Position numbers and translations under genes: made by a program. From assembly GCA_039811185.1 (NCBI GenBank), contig JBDHYF010000015.1, forward strand, positions 1-36,369: a stretch of DNA of 36,369 bases. Direction: 5' to 3'. Every line of letters starts with the position of its first letter. Position 1 is the first letter of the stretch. Shown in pieces: positions 22,710-30,880 of this stretch. The notes beneath the pieces were generated by a model. It was not told where the DNA came from. It made no database searches and saw only the letters and a list, made by a program, of their open reading frames with translations. Origin of the DNA: JAEZDR01 sp039811185. GTDB lineage: Bacteria > Bacteroidota > Bacteroidia > Chitinophagales > Chitinophagaceae.

Positions 22710-23127
22710 CCTTTTTGTTTGTAGCCCACAGTACAACCATCAGCATACAAAACAAGGGCATGGGCGTACAAAAAATTAATGCAGTGTGGGCCATTGCCGA
22801 CAGGTACGGAAATCCCGCTTTACCGCCGATAACAAAACCGAGCACTTCGGAAGCTGAAAAGTAAAGGAGCATAGCTACGTTGATGCCATTCCAGGCAAAA
22901 ACCGGCCATCCGAGCCGGAACTGCTTCAGGCCTTTCCACCCAACCCACCACATAAACACTATCCAAAAAAGATATAAGGAATGTTGCGCGAGGCGGACTT
23001 CTTCTTTGCTATTTAATACGGTGCGCAGCGCCGGAAGTATCCACAGTTTTATGCTGAAATAGGCGATGCTGCAAACAACGGTTTGAAATAACAGTATCTC
23101 AACAACGATTCGCTCAGGACGCTTCAT
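22687..23127 (-). CDS. Exosortase-associated small membrane protein (XrtF-associated type)
   Basis: 146 residues with four predicted helices: IVVEILLFQTVVCSIAYFSI, HSLYLFWIVFMWWVGW, VFAWNGINVAMLLYFSASEVLGFVIGG and AHTALIFCTPMPLFCMLMVVLW. It overlaps the exosortase gene by 14 bp, so the two are translationally coupled. In Flavobacteria exosortase XrtF is accompanied by a small membrane protein of this size and topology. I infer the same pairing here. Function unknown, perhaps helping to present the substrate. Confidence 0.65.
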   Translation of the reverse strand: MKRPERIVVEILLFQTVVCSIAYFSIKLWILPALRTVLNSKEEVRLAQHSLYLFWIVFMWWVGWKGLKQFRLGWPVFAWNGINVAMLLYFSASEVLGFVIGGKAGFPYLSAMAHTALIFCTPMPLFCMLMVVLWATNKKAKQPDMP

Positions 23128-23671
23128 TCAATTGTGGTTTTACTCTCGTATACCTCCACCACATAAAAAATACGAGCGCATACAGGATAAACTTGAAAAT
23201 GTATTTATGTGCAAAACCAAACAAGGACGACTCGTGCATCAGCAAAAGAAAGAGTCCCCAGCAGCGAAGAATATTGAGCACATAAATGGCTGCAATGCCG
23301 GCCAAAATATACTTTATCACCCGCTTTGCTCTATAGCCGGGCAGGCATAGTACAAAGCCAATGTAGAGTACAAAAACTTCCAATGCATTACAGGAGTTCC
23401 CAATTAAAAATGCTTTACGGTCTACATTATAAACGTAAGCGGAATTTTTAGCATAGTAGGGAAAGGCAGGCTTGTCGGTGGTAAGGGTTACAAGTTTTGC
23501 AGTGCCCCAGGCCGTTGCATCGGTAAGAAAATGGTTGGGAATACCGGCGGGATAAAGGATATAAATGTACAGCAGTTTCCAAACCACAAAAACAATGGCA
23601 GCACGAATAAAGAATTTTCTGGCAAGTGCCGGAATTTGATAATACTGTTGTTTAAGGGATTGAAAGTTCAC
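23114..23671 (-). CDS. Exosortase/archaeosortase family protein, XrtF-like
   Basis: 185 residues, polytopic. The three conserved catalytic-type residues are present: Cys94 in GNSCNALEVF, Arg136 in LNILRCW and His155 in FGFAHKYIFKF. Hydrophobic helices surround them. Exosortases are membrane cysteine transpeptidases that process C-terminal tripartite sorting signals. No substrate with a matching C-terminal motif and helix was seen in the window, so substrates must lie elsewhere. It pairs with the small gene downstream. Confidence 0.85.
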   Translation of the reverse strand: MNFQSLKQQYYQIPALARKFFIRAAIVFVVWKLLYIYILYPAGIPNHFLTDATAWGTAKLVTLTTDKPAFPYYAKNSAYVYNVDRKAFLIGNSCNALEVFVLYIGFVLCLPGYRAKRVIKYILAGIAAIYVLNILRCWGLFLLLMHESSLFGFAHKYIFKFILYALVFFMWWRYTRVKPQLNEAS

Positions 23672-23738
23672 TGACAGAAATTAGCTGTAAAGATATTGAA
23701 CGAAAGATTGATATTATCGTATCCGCTTCAACTTACAT

Positions 23739-23769
23739 AAAAAGCTAAGGCTGCCCGTGTGAGCAGCCT
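23739..23769 (-). terminator. Probable terminator of rpmE2
   Basis: Stem AGGCTGC/GCAGCCT (23763-23769 with 23748-23754), loop of 8, then TAGCTTTTTAT on the minus strand, 24 bp after the rpmE2 stop. The T-run begins four bases late, so it may be weak. Confidence 0.6.
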
Positions 23770-23793
23770 CAAAAAAGATGAATGGAGACCAAT

Positions 23794-24042
23794 TTATTTT
23801 TTTGCGTAGCGCTTTTTAAACTTGTCGATTCTTCCGGCGGTATCTACCAACACATTTTTACCTGTGTAAAAAGGATGAGAAGTATTTGAAATCTCCAGTT
23901 TTATTAAAGGATACTCGTTGCCATCTTCCCATTTTACGGTTTCTTTGGAAGCGGCGGTAGAACGGCTTAAAAACTGATAACCGTTACTCATATCTTTAAA
24001 CACAACAAATCTATAGCTCTGCGGATGAATGTCCTTTTTCAT
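23794..24042 (-). CDS. rpmE2: 50S ribosomal protein bL31, type B
   Basis: 82 residues: MKKDIHPQSYRFVVFKDMSN and so on, ending FKKRYAKK. The absence of Cys pairs and the longer middle (ETVKWEDGNEYPLIKLEIS) mark the zinc-independent type B, while HPFYTGKNVLVDTAGRIDKF is the common end. It is the usual bL31 of this phylum. Single gene with its own promoter and terminator. Confidence 0.97.
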   Translation of the reverse strand: MKKDIHPQSYRFVVFKDMSNGYQFLSRSTAASKETVKWEDGNEYPLIKLEISNTSHPFYTGKNVLVDTAGRIDKFKKRYAKK

Positions 24043-24093
24043 AAAACGTTTATTTTAACACCTAAAAGGGTTGATTTCAAAAATTTCGACGTG

Positions 24094-24101
24094 CAAAACT
24101 A
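24094..24101 (-). promoter_or_regulatory. -7 box of the rpmE2 promoter
   Basis: TAGTTTTG on the minus strand, a full match to TAnnTTTG, with a TTGG 16 bp upstream of it as a possible -33 element. The leader to the ATG is about 45 nt. Confidence 0.65.
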
Positions 24102-24152
24102 TGGGAATCCACCGAACCAAAAAAACGAAAATCTGAAAAAACTATTAAAAAC

Positions 24153-24644
24153 CTAACTTTTCATGTTTGTAAACTGAAGGGGAAGGTTCAGGCCGCTGCT
24201 TTTACATTTTGCAATTACCTCCTGCAAGTCATCAATTTTTTTTCCGGTTACCCGCACAACGTCATCCATAATCTGCGCCTGCACTTTCAGCCCGCTGTCC
24301 TTTATCAGCTTTACAATCTTTTTGGCTTCCTCTTGCTTAAGTCCGTTCGTAACCGGAACTTCTTTCTTAACAACCTTGCCGGTAGGATAAGCATCTTTCT
24401 CAAAATTAAATGCAGCAGCGTCTATCCCATGTTTCATGGCCCTGCTAATCAGCACATCAATCACCTGTTTCATTTTCATATCGCTCTCAACGGTGAGTGT
24501 AATTACGAAATCTTTTTTGTTGAGTTCTATCTCAAAGGGCGAATCCCTGAAATCGAAACGGTTCGAGATATCTTTCTTAACGGCATTTACTGCGTTATCT
24601 AAAGTTTGCAAGTCAACTTTACTTGCAATGTCAAATGAAGGCAT
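24153..24644 (-). CDS. yajQ: YajQ family nucleotide-binding protein
   Basis: 163 residues with two ferredoxin-like halves. It opens MPSFDIASKVDLQTLDNAVN and has DISNRFDFRDS, GLKQEEAKKIVKLIKDSGLKVQAQI and VRVTGKKIDDLQEVIA. These match YajQ throughout. Family members bind nucleotides, including cyclic di-GMP in some Proteobacteria, and RNA. Which applies here is unknown. The gene 10 bp upstream is likely cotranscribed. Confidence 0.95.
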   Translation of the reverse strand: MPSFDIASKVDLQTLDNAVNAVKKDISNRFDFRDSPFEIELNKKDFVITLTVESDMKMKQVIDVLISRAMKHGIDAAAFNFEKDAYPTGKVVKKEVPVTNGLKQEEAKKIVKLIKDSGLKVQAQIMDDVVRVTGKKIDDLQEVIAKCKSSGLNLPLQFTNMKS

Positions 24645-24654
24645 AGTTTGTTTT

Positions 24655-25062
24655 TTACACCATTACATCGGTGGTTAAGTGAATTTTTGTCATTTGCAGA
24701 TAGTGATTTTGCAGTTCGTGCACCATAAGCAGGTGTTGAAAAGCGCGATGGTCTTCGCGGTACCATATTTCTATTGGATAGAACTGATCTTTCGAGCGAA
24801 TTAAAATTCTAAATGCACCTTTCTTATATTTTACGCTTCCATCATCGCCGGTTTCTTTTACAAAATTCAGTTTCAGCAACTGTTCATCATTCACTGGAAT
24901 TGGATAGAGGTTCTGCAATTCGTACCAGAAACGCTGTACACCGGTATCTACCTCAACCTGTTTTTCATCTCCGTTTAACCCTGTTACTGTTCCCTCCCCC
25001 ATTTTACCTTCGAATTCGGCAATAACATAATCACCAACCTGCAAATCGTTAAAGCTTATCAT
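24655..25062 (-). CDS. Unknown Bacteroidota protein with a small beta-barrel start
   Basis: 135 residues. The N-terminus (about 1-50) has the look of a small SH3/KOW-type barrel: VGDYVIAEFEGKMGEGTVTGLNGDEKQVEVDTG. A middle part, GSVKYKKGAFRILIRSKDQFYPIEIWYRED, and a helical end, HLLMVHELQNHYLQMTKIH, follow. No signal or membrane segment. I do not recognise the family. Upstream of yajQ with a 10-bp gap. Confidence 0.75.
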   Translation of the reverse strand: MISFNDLQVGDYVIAEFEGKMGEGTVTGLNGDEKQVEVDTGVQRFWYELQNLYPIPVNDEQLLKLNFVKETGDDGSVKYKKGAFRILIRSKDQFYPIEIWYREDHRAFQHLLMVHELQNHYLQMTKIHLTTDVMV

Positions 25063-25119
25063 ATGAATAGTTTAAGGTTTGAATATAAAATATTTTTTCA
25101 ATGCACAAAAAAGAAGGTG

Positions 25120-26277
25120 TTATTCGGCCCAACTCATTGTGTAGTTTTCATTTTCTATTTGAAGTGCTTCTTCGGTTAATTGCAGCGGGTGAAAAGTATC
25201 TACCATCACCGCAAGTTCTTTCGTTTCCTTTGCGCCGAGGCTTTTTTCTACCGCTCCGGGATGTGGCCCATGCGGAATGCCGCCCGGGTGTAAGGTGATC
25301 ATTCCACGAGTAACGTTTTTACGGCTCATGAAGTCGCCATCCACATAGTACAGCACTTCATCGCTGTCGATGTTACTGTGGTTATAAGGCGCCGGAACAG
25401 CGTCGGGATGGTAGTCGTACAACCGCGGCACAAAGCTGCACACCACATAATTGTGTCCTTCGAAGGTTTGATGCACCGGAGGCGGCTGATGCACACGTCC
25501 TGTTATGGGTTCAAAATTGTGAATGCTGAAGGCATAGGGATAGCAGCAGCCATCCCAACCCACTACATCAAAGGGATGAAAGCCATAGTGAATATGGTAC
25601 ATGCGTCCTTTCTTTTTTGTTTTAATCACAAAGTCGCCTTTCTCGTCAAACGTCTTTAAGTTGGCGGGAGTACGCAGATCACGTTCACAGAAGGGCGAAT
25701 GTTCCAGCAGTTGTCCGTACCGGCTTAAGTACCGTTTTGGAAACTGAACAGGACTAAAACTCTCCACAATAAATAATCTGTTATTGCTGTCGTTAAACTG
25801 TAGCTGATAAATGGTTCCGCGGGGCAGCATCAGATAATCGCCATAGCCGAACTCAATTTCGCCATATTGTGTTAGCAGGGTGCCGCTGCCTTCGTGCACA
25901 AAAATCATTTCGTCGGCGTCGGCATTCTTGAAAAAATAATCGCTGAATCCCGATTGTGGGGCAGCGAGGACGATATGGCAATCGTTGTTCACCAGTACGG
26001 ACACCCGGCTTTTTAAATAATCGGCCTGTGGCTTCACGTTAAACCCTTCGAAGCTACGGTGCTTCAACATTTTTTCTTCTGCTATTTTCGGCTGCACATC
26101 GTAAGGCTCTTCGGTTTTAACGATGGATGTGGGCGGGTGTACGTGATACAATAATGAGTAGTCGCTGTTAAACCCTTCGGTTGAAAACAACTGCTCCGAA
26201 TAAAGCTGTCCGTCGGGCTTACGAAACTGAACGTGCCGTTTTGCCGGAATGCGGCCGCGCTGAATATAATAAGGCAT
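25120..26277 (-). CDS. hmgA: Homogentisate 1,2-dioxygenase
   Basis: 385 residues of a bicupin enzyme that opens the homogentisate ring in tyrosine and phenylalanine breakdown. The iron site is in PYNHSNIDSDEVLYY (His and Glu) and GIPHGPHPG (His), and the GYGDYLMLPRGTIYQLQ segment closes the first cupin. All three ligands are seen. No other tyrosine-catabolism gene lies nearby, so the pathway is scattered in this genome. The upstream region carries no clear -7 box. The 400 bp beyond holds repeats. Confidence 0.95.
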   Translation of the reverse strand: MPYYIQRGRIPAKRHVQFRKPDGQLYSEQLFSTEGFNSDYSLLYHVHPPTSIVKTEEPYDVQPKIAEEKMLKHRSFEGFNVKPQADYLKSRVSVLVNNDCHIVLAAPQSGFSDYFFKNADADEMIFVHEGSGTLLTQYGEIEFGYGDYLMLPRGTIYQLQFNDSNNRLFIVESFSPVQFPKRYLSRYGQLLEHSPFCERDLRTPANLKTFDEKGDFVIKTKKKGRMYHIHYGFHPFDVVGWDGCCYPYAFSIHNFEPITGRVHQPPPVHQTFEGHNYVVCSFVPRLYDYHPDAVPAPYNHSNIDSDEVLYYVDGDFMSRKNVTRGMITLHPGGIPHGPHPGAVEKSLGAKETKELAVMVDTFHPLQLTEEALQIENENYTMSWAE

Positions 26278-26460
26278 ATAATAAATTTAAAAATGAAGAA
26301 TTGAAAATAAGCATAATCTATAAACGCTTCCCCGACAAATCGAGTGTAGCCACCAGGAAGCAGAACTTCCATCTGCGCTTATCGATCCAGTAAATAAAAT
26401 TGCGATGGTAGGGCATAACTATGCTTTCAAAAATAAGATTTTTTGCAACCCACATCAAAA

Positions 26461-26505
26461 ACAGCGAAATCCCGAAGGGATGAAATGATTATAGAACCGA
26501 ATTAT
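26461..26505 (+). repeat. 45-bp palindromic interspersed repeat, copy 1
   Basis: A core hairpin ATCCC-GAA-GGGAT followed by TGAAATGATTATAGAACCG. Identical to 26560-26604. The layout (short CCC/GGG palindrome plus a GAAAT...TATAGAA tail) is one I associate with dispersed Bacteroidota repeats. Orientation given by the tail. Confidence 0.75.
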
Positions 26506-26559
26506 CCAAACCAATCATGTATTAGGCGATTCGACAGAGCGCAGAGTCTGTTAACCACA

Positions 26560-26604
26560 ACAGCGAAATCCCGAAGGGATGAAATGATTATAGAACCGAA
26601 TTAT
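26560..26604 (+). repeat. 45-bp palindromic interspersed repeat, copy 2
   Basis: Exact second copy, 99 bp from copy 1 start to start, same orientation. The DNA between the copies (26506-26559) is not repeated in the window. Confidence 0.75.
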
Positions 26605-26612
26605 TTCAAACA

Positions 26613-26639
26613 CCAAAAACCCCGGAGAGGTGAAATCGT
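26613..26639 (+). repeat. Diverged third copy of the palindromic repeat
   Basis: The core CCCCGGAGAGGTGAAAT shares the palindrome-plus-GAAAT layout with the two 45-bp copies but has CCCC/GAGG arms and no TATAGAA tail. It ends 26 bp before the -7 box of the Nudix gene. Confidence 0.5.
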
Positions 26640-26665
26640 GTGATGAAACGCATTAGCAAAGGCAA

Positions 26666-26673
26666 TAAATTTG
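26666..26673 (+). promoter_or_regulatory. -7 box next to the Nudix start codon
   Basis: TAAATTTG, a full match to TAnnTTTG, ends only 4 bp before the ATG at 26678. If used, the mRNA would start at or next to the start codon, that is, leaderless. Confidence 0.5.
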
Positions 26674-26677
26674 TGAA

Positions 26678-27084
26678 ATGAGTACAACCATTAAAGCCGC
26701 CGGCGGTCTGATATTTAACGATAAAAAAGAACTGCTTTTCATATTTCGCAAAGGAAAATGGGATTTGCCAAAAGGCAAGTTAGACGAAGGCGAAACACTG
26801 GAAGCCTGCGCGCTTCGGGAGATTAAGGAAGAAACGGGTGTAACTGCCCACATTGTACGATTGATCGGAACAACGGAGCATCGATATTTTGAAAAAAAAA
26901 AGAAGTTCTAAAGCAAACCTGGTGGTATATGATGGAAGCGCAGCCGCCCATCCGCATTGAAGTGCAAGAGGAAGAAGGCATCGAAAAAGCCATGTGGGTA
27001 AATAAAGACGCGATTGAAAGCTATTTAAGCAATACCTATCAAAACATTGTCGACATTATAAAACGATCGGGATTTCTCGACTAG
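26678..27084 (+). pseudogene. Nudix hydrolase with a frameshift at an A10 run
   Basis: The first frame encodes 77 residues with a complete Nudix box, GKLDEGETLEACALREIKEE followed by TGV, and stops at 26911. After an A10 run (26892-26901) the -1 frame continues EVLKQTWWYMMEAQPPIRIE to a TAG at 27082-27084, supplying the missing C-terminal helix of a normal domain of about 135 residues. One A is missing, or the run is read by slippage: the zero frame ends AAA-AAG, giving the classic A-AAA-AAG slip site. So it may be a sequencing error, a true pseudogene, or a gene using frameshifting. The family hydrolyses nucleoside diphosphate derivatives. Substrate unknown. Confidence 0.8.
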
Positions 27085-27138
27085 GAATCTAAAAAATCGG
27101 GATAACGGTTCCAATACCGCTTTCACCCGCCACCTCGT

Positions 27139-27336
27139 CTAAGAAGATGAGTGCAAATTTTCGGCCTGTATCGCGTTTGCAATCGCTTCATACCCGCCCA
27201 GGTTATTAGCCGCCAAGTCTCCAATTTTTAGAAATTTGAATTGCGACAACTCCTTACCGATCTCTTCTAGTGCCACCGTTTGCAGGCCGTCCACGTTCAG
27301 CGAATAAGAAATGGTCTCCCGTTTCAATTTTTCCAC
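27139..27336 (-). CDS. Hypothetical 65-residue protein
   Basis: A soluble, mixed-charge frame: MEKLKRETISYSLNVDGLQT and so on to NAIQAENLHSSS. No motif recognised. It lies 68 bp after the LysM gene on the same strand and does not overlap any better gene. No promoter box was found. Length and residue mix are plausible for a real protein, but no family supports it. Confidence 0.4.
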   Translation of the reverse strand: MEKLKRETISYSLNVDGLQTVALEEIGKELSQFKFLKIGDLAANNLGGYEAIANAIQAENLHSSS

Positions 27337-27404
27337 AATTGTTTTTTTAAATGGATGAAAGTGTCCAACTCACTGCAACCGCTTAAAGCGCACTACCCAC
27401 CTCC

Positions 27405-28520
27405 CTACTCGTAATACGTTACTTCAATCTGAAACTTTGCATCCGTAAGGCCAAGGGCGGCAGCAGCAGCATTGCTGATCCGGAAATCCAAATCCTGATT
27501 CTCCTTTAAATCACCCAAATTCCATAACACACGTGCAAAAACAACATGGCTGCCCGATACAATTTTCACAATCGATCCCGGTGGAATATCGTTCATCAAA
27601 ATATAATATTTCTTGTCGCTCCAGCCCGACGACGATTTGAACGTCATGGCAGTGCCGGTAACGGTTTCAGGCTTTCTTCCTTCTACATCCACACCAAACA
27701 GGGGCGTAAAAAATCCTGTTTTGCTTACGTTGGCCGGATTGATCAACGCCTCTTTCTCCTTCACCTCACCGGAAAGTTCAAACTTGTCGTCCTTCACATA
27801 TTCCACCTTTTCTTTTGGCTCAGGTTCTGTTTCTTCGGTTTTTGTTTCCACCGAACTGCTACCCGGCGATGATACCTGCGGCGTGGTTGTAGTAGCAGAA
27901 GTAGAAGTAGTGGAAGTTGTTGTGTTTACCGCCGTTTGATTGGAGGCAGTAGTTTTTTCCGGCTTGTCGAAACTGATTTCATCGTCGCGCATGATAGCCG
28001 AATTTTTCGGAGGTGTCGGATTATTGGTTTGCGAACGGTTAACGGCCGTTGTTCCCGCTGTATAAGGTTCGGCATTGGTAGCAAGATAACCGACAATGAT
28101 TTGCTGCCCGGTGCTGATGTTGTTATCGGATAAATTATTCCATTGCTTCAACAGCTCAACCGGTGTTTTGTTATGATTCACGCTGATGCGGTATAAAGTT
28201 TCGCCCGGCTGAACGGTATGAATTACGGCGGTATTATCGGCTGTCTGCTTCAGCACCTTGGTGTTTACCGGAACGTTGATGACCATTCCCGGCTCCAAAA
28301 TGCTCTGTGCATTAAACCCGTTAAACCGCATGGCTGTGCCAATATCGGTTCCAAACTGACGCGCAATAGCTGATAATGTTTCGCCTTGTTTTACTTTATA
28401 CGTTATGTAAGGAATATTTCCCTGATAGCTGAGCACAAGCTGTTTCTGTGCATCTGCCGACAGCGAAAAAAGTATGAGGTTGATAAAAATTAAGAAGCGC
28501 CATCTGTATTTCATCAGCAT
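27405..28520 (-). CDS. Secreted protein with two LysM domains and an RlpA-like end
   Basis: 371 residues. A signal peptide (about 1-24, ending ADAQ) is followed by LysM 1 (about 39-84, YKVKQGETLSAIARQFGTDI) and LysM 2 (about 99-144, HTVQPGETLYRISVNHNKTP). A long Thr/Ser/Pro and acidic linker (about 155-250) leads to a C-terminal domain (about 270-371) with GTAMTFKSSSGWSDKKYYIL, DIPPGSIVKIVSG and DFRISNAAAAALGL that resembles a double-psi beta-barrel of the RlpA type. It should bind peptidoglycan in the periplasm. Whether the barrel is enzymatic is unclear. The start may be one ATG later. Confidence 0.88.
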   Translation of the reverse strand: MLMKYRWRFLIFINLILFSLSADAQKQLVLSYQGNIPYITYKVKQGETLSAIARQFGTDIGTAMRFNGFNAQSILEPGMVINVPVNTKVLKQTADNTAVIHTVQPGETLYRISVNHNKTPVELLKQWNNLSDNNISTGQQIIVGYLATNAEPYTAGTTAVNRSQTNNPTPPKNSAIMRDDEISFDKPEKTTASNQTAVNTTTSTTSTSATTTTPQVSSPGSSSVETKTEETEPEPKEKVEYVKDDKFELSGEVKEKEALINPANVSKTGFFTPLFGVDVEGRKPETVTGTAMTFKSSSGWSDKKYYILMNDIPPGSIVKIVSGSHVVFARVLWNLGDLKENQDLDFRISNAAAAALGLTDAKFQIEVTYYE

Positions 28521-28548
28521 AAAATAGTTTCTTTTAAGGCGTGTAAAA

Positions 28549-29898
28549 TTAATCTTTTAAAATTCTCCACTCTATCGGATAATAATTATTTATTCTGTTG
28601 TTAAGAACTTTCATCCACCCCAGCGGAATGCCCTCGTATTTTAAAACCGCAAATCCTGTTTTCCTGGCAGACAGTTGAATGGTTTGCTTTTTCAGAAACG
28701 AGACAGCTGTTGAACGATCGGTTTCAATTGCCGCCACATCTTCCGACAACAAACTGCTGACGGCCAGATGATGCGCCGGAATAAAACTGTCGTGCTTCAT
28801 CTCCCCTAACTCAACACCCGCCCGTTTTATGTACAGATGCGCCATCAGCATCGACAATTCCTCTTCCCACCTTTTTGGCACCGCGGTAAGGCCGCTCCTC
28901 AGCGGCAACAAAAAATGTTGCGAAACATTCGCCCAGCCCGAAAGCTTTGCCGCAACAGAAGCCGCCGCCTTCTCCGTTTTCTTGACTTTTATGTAGCTAT
29001 CCCTACCGGCCGTTTTGCGGAACACCGCCATAAAAAACCCTTCACCCAACAGCTTGTCCGGAAAAAAGCGATAGCCCTTCGCTCCGCTTACAGGCGCGCT
29101 CGTTTCCACAATATTCCATTCGGCTTCCACCCCCACACCCACACTTTCACACGACAAATTCTGCACAATCCAATCGGCCACCTCTTCATTTTCCTCCGGC
29201 GAAAAAGAGCAGGTGGAATAAATTAAAATACCTCCCTCTTTCAGTGCGTCTATCGCATCCGCGAGTATACGTTGCTGACGGCCGCAACAAAGCTTCACGT
29301 TCGCTTCGCTCCATGTTGCCATTGCACGCTCATCGCGCCGAAACAACCCGCTTCCGCTGCACGGCGCATCTACTACCATAACGTCGAAGAAAGAAGGGAG
29401 CGACTGAAAGTCGCGCGGATCGTTCGATGTAATCACAAAATTGTCCGTGCCCCATTTTACTGCGTTCTCCACCAAAATGCCGGCGCGTGTTTTAATGGTT
29501 TCATTGGCTACAATAAGCCCCTCCGGAAAAAAAGACGAAAGCAGGGTTGATTTACCACCGGGCGCCGCGCATAAATCGAGCACTTTCAGGGCGTCGCTGC
29601 TGCTTGCAACCGCTTTTAAGGCCTGCCACAAAAACATACTGCTTGCTTCCTGCACATAATAGGCGCCGGCATGAAAAAGCGGATCGAAGGTGAACGACGG
29701 ACGCCCCGACAAATAGAAACCTGCCGAACACCATGGCACTGGCAGCAATGGCCCGAAATGCTGTGGCGGCAACGGTTTCAGCTCATTTATGCGGATAGAT
29801 GTGATGGCTTGCGGGTGGCTGTGTGCCCGCACAAATGCGTCGGCATCTGCGCCGGCAACGGTTCGCACTGCATCCACTAAAGCAACGGGAAGTTTCAA
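28549..29898 (-). CDS. RNA m5C methyltransferase, RsmF/NOL1-NOP2-Sun family
   Basis: 449 residues. The SAM site is LDLCAAPGGKSTLL (about 106). The two Cys of the m5C mechanism are in VVDAPCSGSGLFRRDE (about 177) and YSTCSFSPEENEE (about 228). A C-terminal part (about 290-449) with RsmF-type features and a PUA-like end (GIPLGWMKVLNNRINNYYPIEWRI) points to the rRNA methyltransferase RsmF rather than RsmB, which has an NusB-like N-terminus. The target base is not certain. Confidence 0.92.
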   Translation of the reverse strand: MKLPVALVDAVRTVAGADADAFVRAHSHPQAITSIRINELKPLPPQHFGPLLPVPWCSAGFYLSGRPSFTFDPLFHAGAYYVQEASSMFLWQALKAVASSSDALKVLDLCAAPGGKSTLLSSFFPEGLIVANETIKTRAGILVENAVKWGTDNFVITSNDPRDFQSLPSFFDVMVVDAPCSGSGLFRRDERAMATWSEANVKLCCGRQQRILADAIDALKEGGILIYSTCSFSPEENEEVADWIVQNLSCESVGVGVEAEWNIVETSAPVSGAKGYRFFPDKLLGEGFFMAVFRKTAGRDSYIKVKKTEKAAASVAAKLSGWANVSQHFLLPLRSGLTAVPKRWEEELSMLMAHLYIKRAGVELGEMKHDSFIPAHHLAVSSLLSEDVAAIETDRSTAVSFLKKQTIQLSARKTGFAVLKYEGIPLGWMKVLNNRINNYYPIEWRILKD

Positions 29899-29917
29899 TC
29901 CGGCCTGGTTTAAATAT

Positions 29918-30820
29918 TTATGTCCACAGATTTTGAGGATAAGCGCCTGCGTTTACCAGCTCGTCCACACTCCTCTGCACCGAAGGTGCATCTTCTTTAT
30001 AGGTAACACCAAACCATTGGGAAGCCGTTGGAATCACTTTAATAGCGCCTCCTTCTTCTTTAATAAAATGGTCGGCAACAATCGGGATAAAAAACTCAGC
30101 TTTGGGATTGGATTGGTTATCCGCTAAAAACTGATGAAACAACTTTTCGGTAAGCGAAAACACATTCGGCGCAAAGCCCCAAAAATTCATGCTTACCGCC
30201 GACTCTTCACTCACCGGATGTTTACCGTTATCATCTTCATAAGTGATCACACCTTCCTCATTCCGGTAAATTTTTGTTCTCTCTGCAATCGCTTTTAAAT
30301 GGTTGTTATCATCCACTTCACAAACGCCGCGGCTCACACTTCCATTTTCGCTCAACGTGTTTTTTAACGGATAGCCGATAATACAATAGGTTTTATCGTT
30401 AACGCCATTCGTCAAAAATTCATAGGCTTTTTCAAAGGCATTCCGTCCGTAAAAATCATCTGCATTAATCACCGCAAAAGGCTCATTCACCACATCTTTA
30501 CAGCATAAAACGGCGTGTGCGGTGCCCCAGGGCTTGGTACGGTCGGCGGGAATTTCCGATTCGCCAACAAACGACCGCAGGTTCTGATAGACGTATTCTG
30601 TTTCAATTTTACCTTTCAGCTTCGGCTCAAAGCTTTGTTTAAACGCCTCGGCAAAATCTTCACGTATTATAAAAACAACTTTTTTAAATCCTGCTTTTAC
30701 GGCATCGTAAATAGAATAATCCATAATGGTTTCGCCCGAAGGGCCAAACGACTGCGTTTGCTTCATACTTCCATAACGGCTTGCCATTCCTGCAGCCAAA
30801 ATAACGAGAGTTGGTTCCAT
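29918..30820 (-). CDS. Sugar nucleotidyltransferase-like protein
   Basis: 300 residues with a GT-A nucleotidyltransferase fold. It opens EPTLVILAAGMASRYGSMKQ, the nucleotide-binding loop. TKPWGTAHAVLCCKDVV and PFAVINADDFYG (metal-binding Asp pair) follow, then MNFWGFAPNVF and HFIKEEGGAIKVIPT. It resembles the NTP-transferases of unknown sugar that are widespread in Bacteroidota. The substrate cannot be told. It stands 19 bp upstream of the RsmF-like gene, so cotranscription is possible. Confidence 0.88.
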   Translation of the reverse strand: MEPTLVILAAGMASRYGSMKQTQSFGPSGETIMDYSIYDAVKAGFKKVVFIIREDFAEAFKQSFEPKLKGKIETEYVYQNLRSFVGESEIPADRTKPWGTAHAVLCCKDVVNEPFAVINADDFYGRNAFEKAYEFLTNGVNDKTYCIIGYPLKNTLSENGSVSRGVCEVDDNNHLKAIAERTKIYRNEEGVITYEDDNGKHPVSEESAVSMNFWGFAPNVFSLTEKLFHQFLADNQSNPKAEFFIPIVADHFIKEEGGAIKVIPTASQWFGVTYKEDAPSVQRSVDELVNAGAYPQNLWT

Positions 30821-30880
30821 GCAATAATTTTTTTAAAACTTTGCGAAACTAAACATTAATCGCCCAAGGGTTTTCATTTG

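Larger units (their letters stand above)
26278..26665. other. Non-coding region with palindromic repeats
   Basis: About 390 bp between divergent hmgA and the Nudix gene. It contains two identical 45-bp repeats and a diverged third (listed separately). The short open frames here are built from the repeats and are not credible genes. Confidence 0.6.

Noticed and set aside
26181..26643. Small plus-strand open frames around the hmgA start and repeats
   Set aside because: One is antisense to hmgA and the other is made of the 45-bp repeats. No protein family fits.
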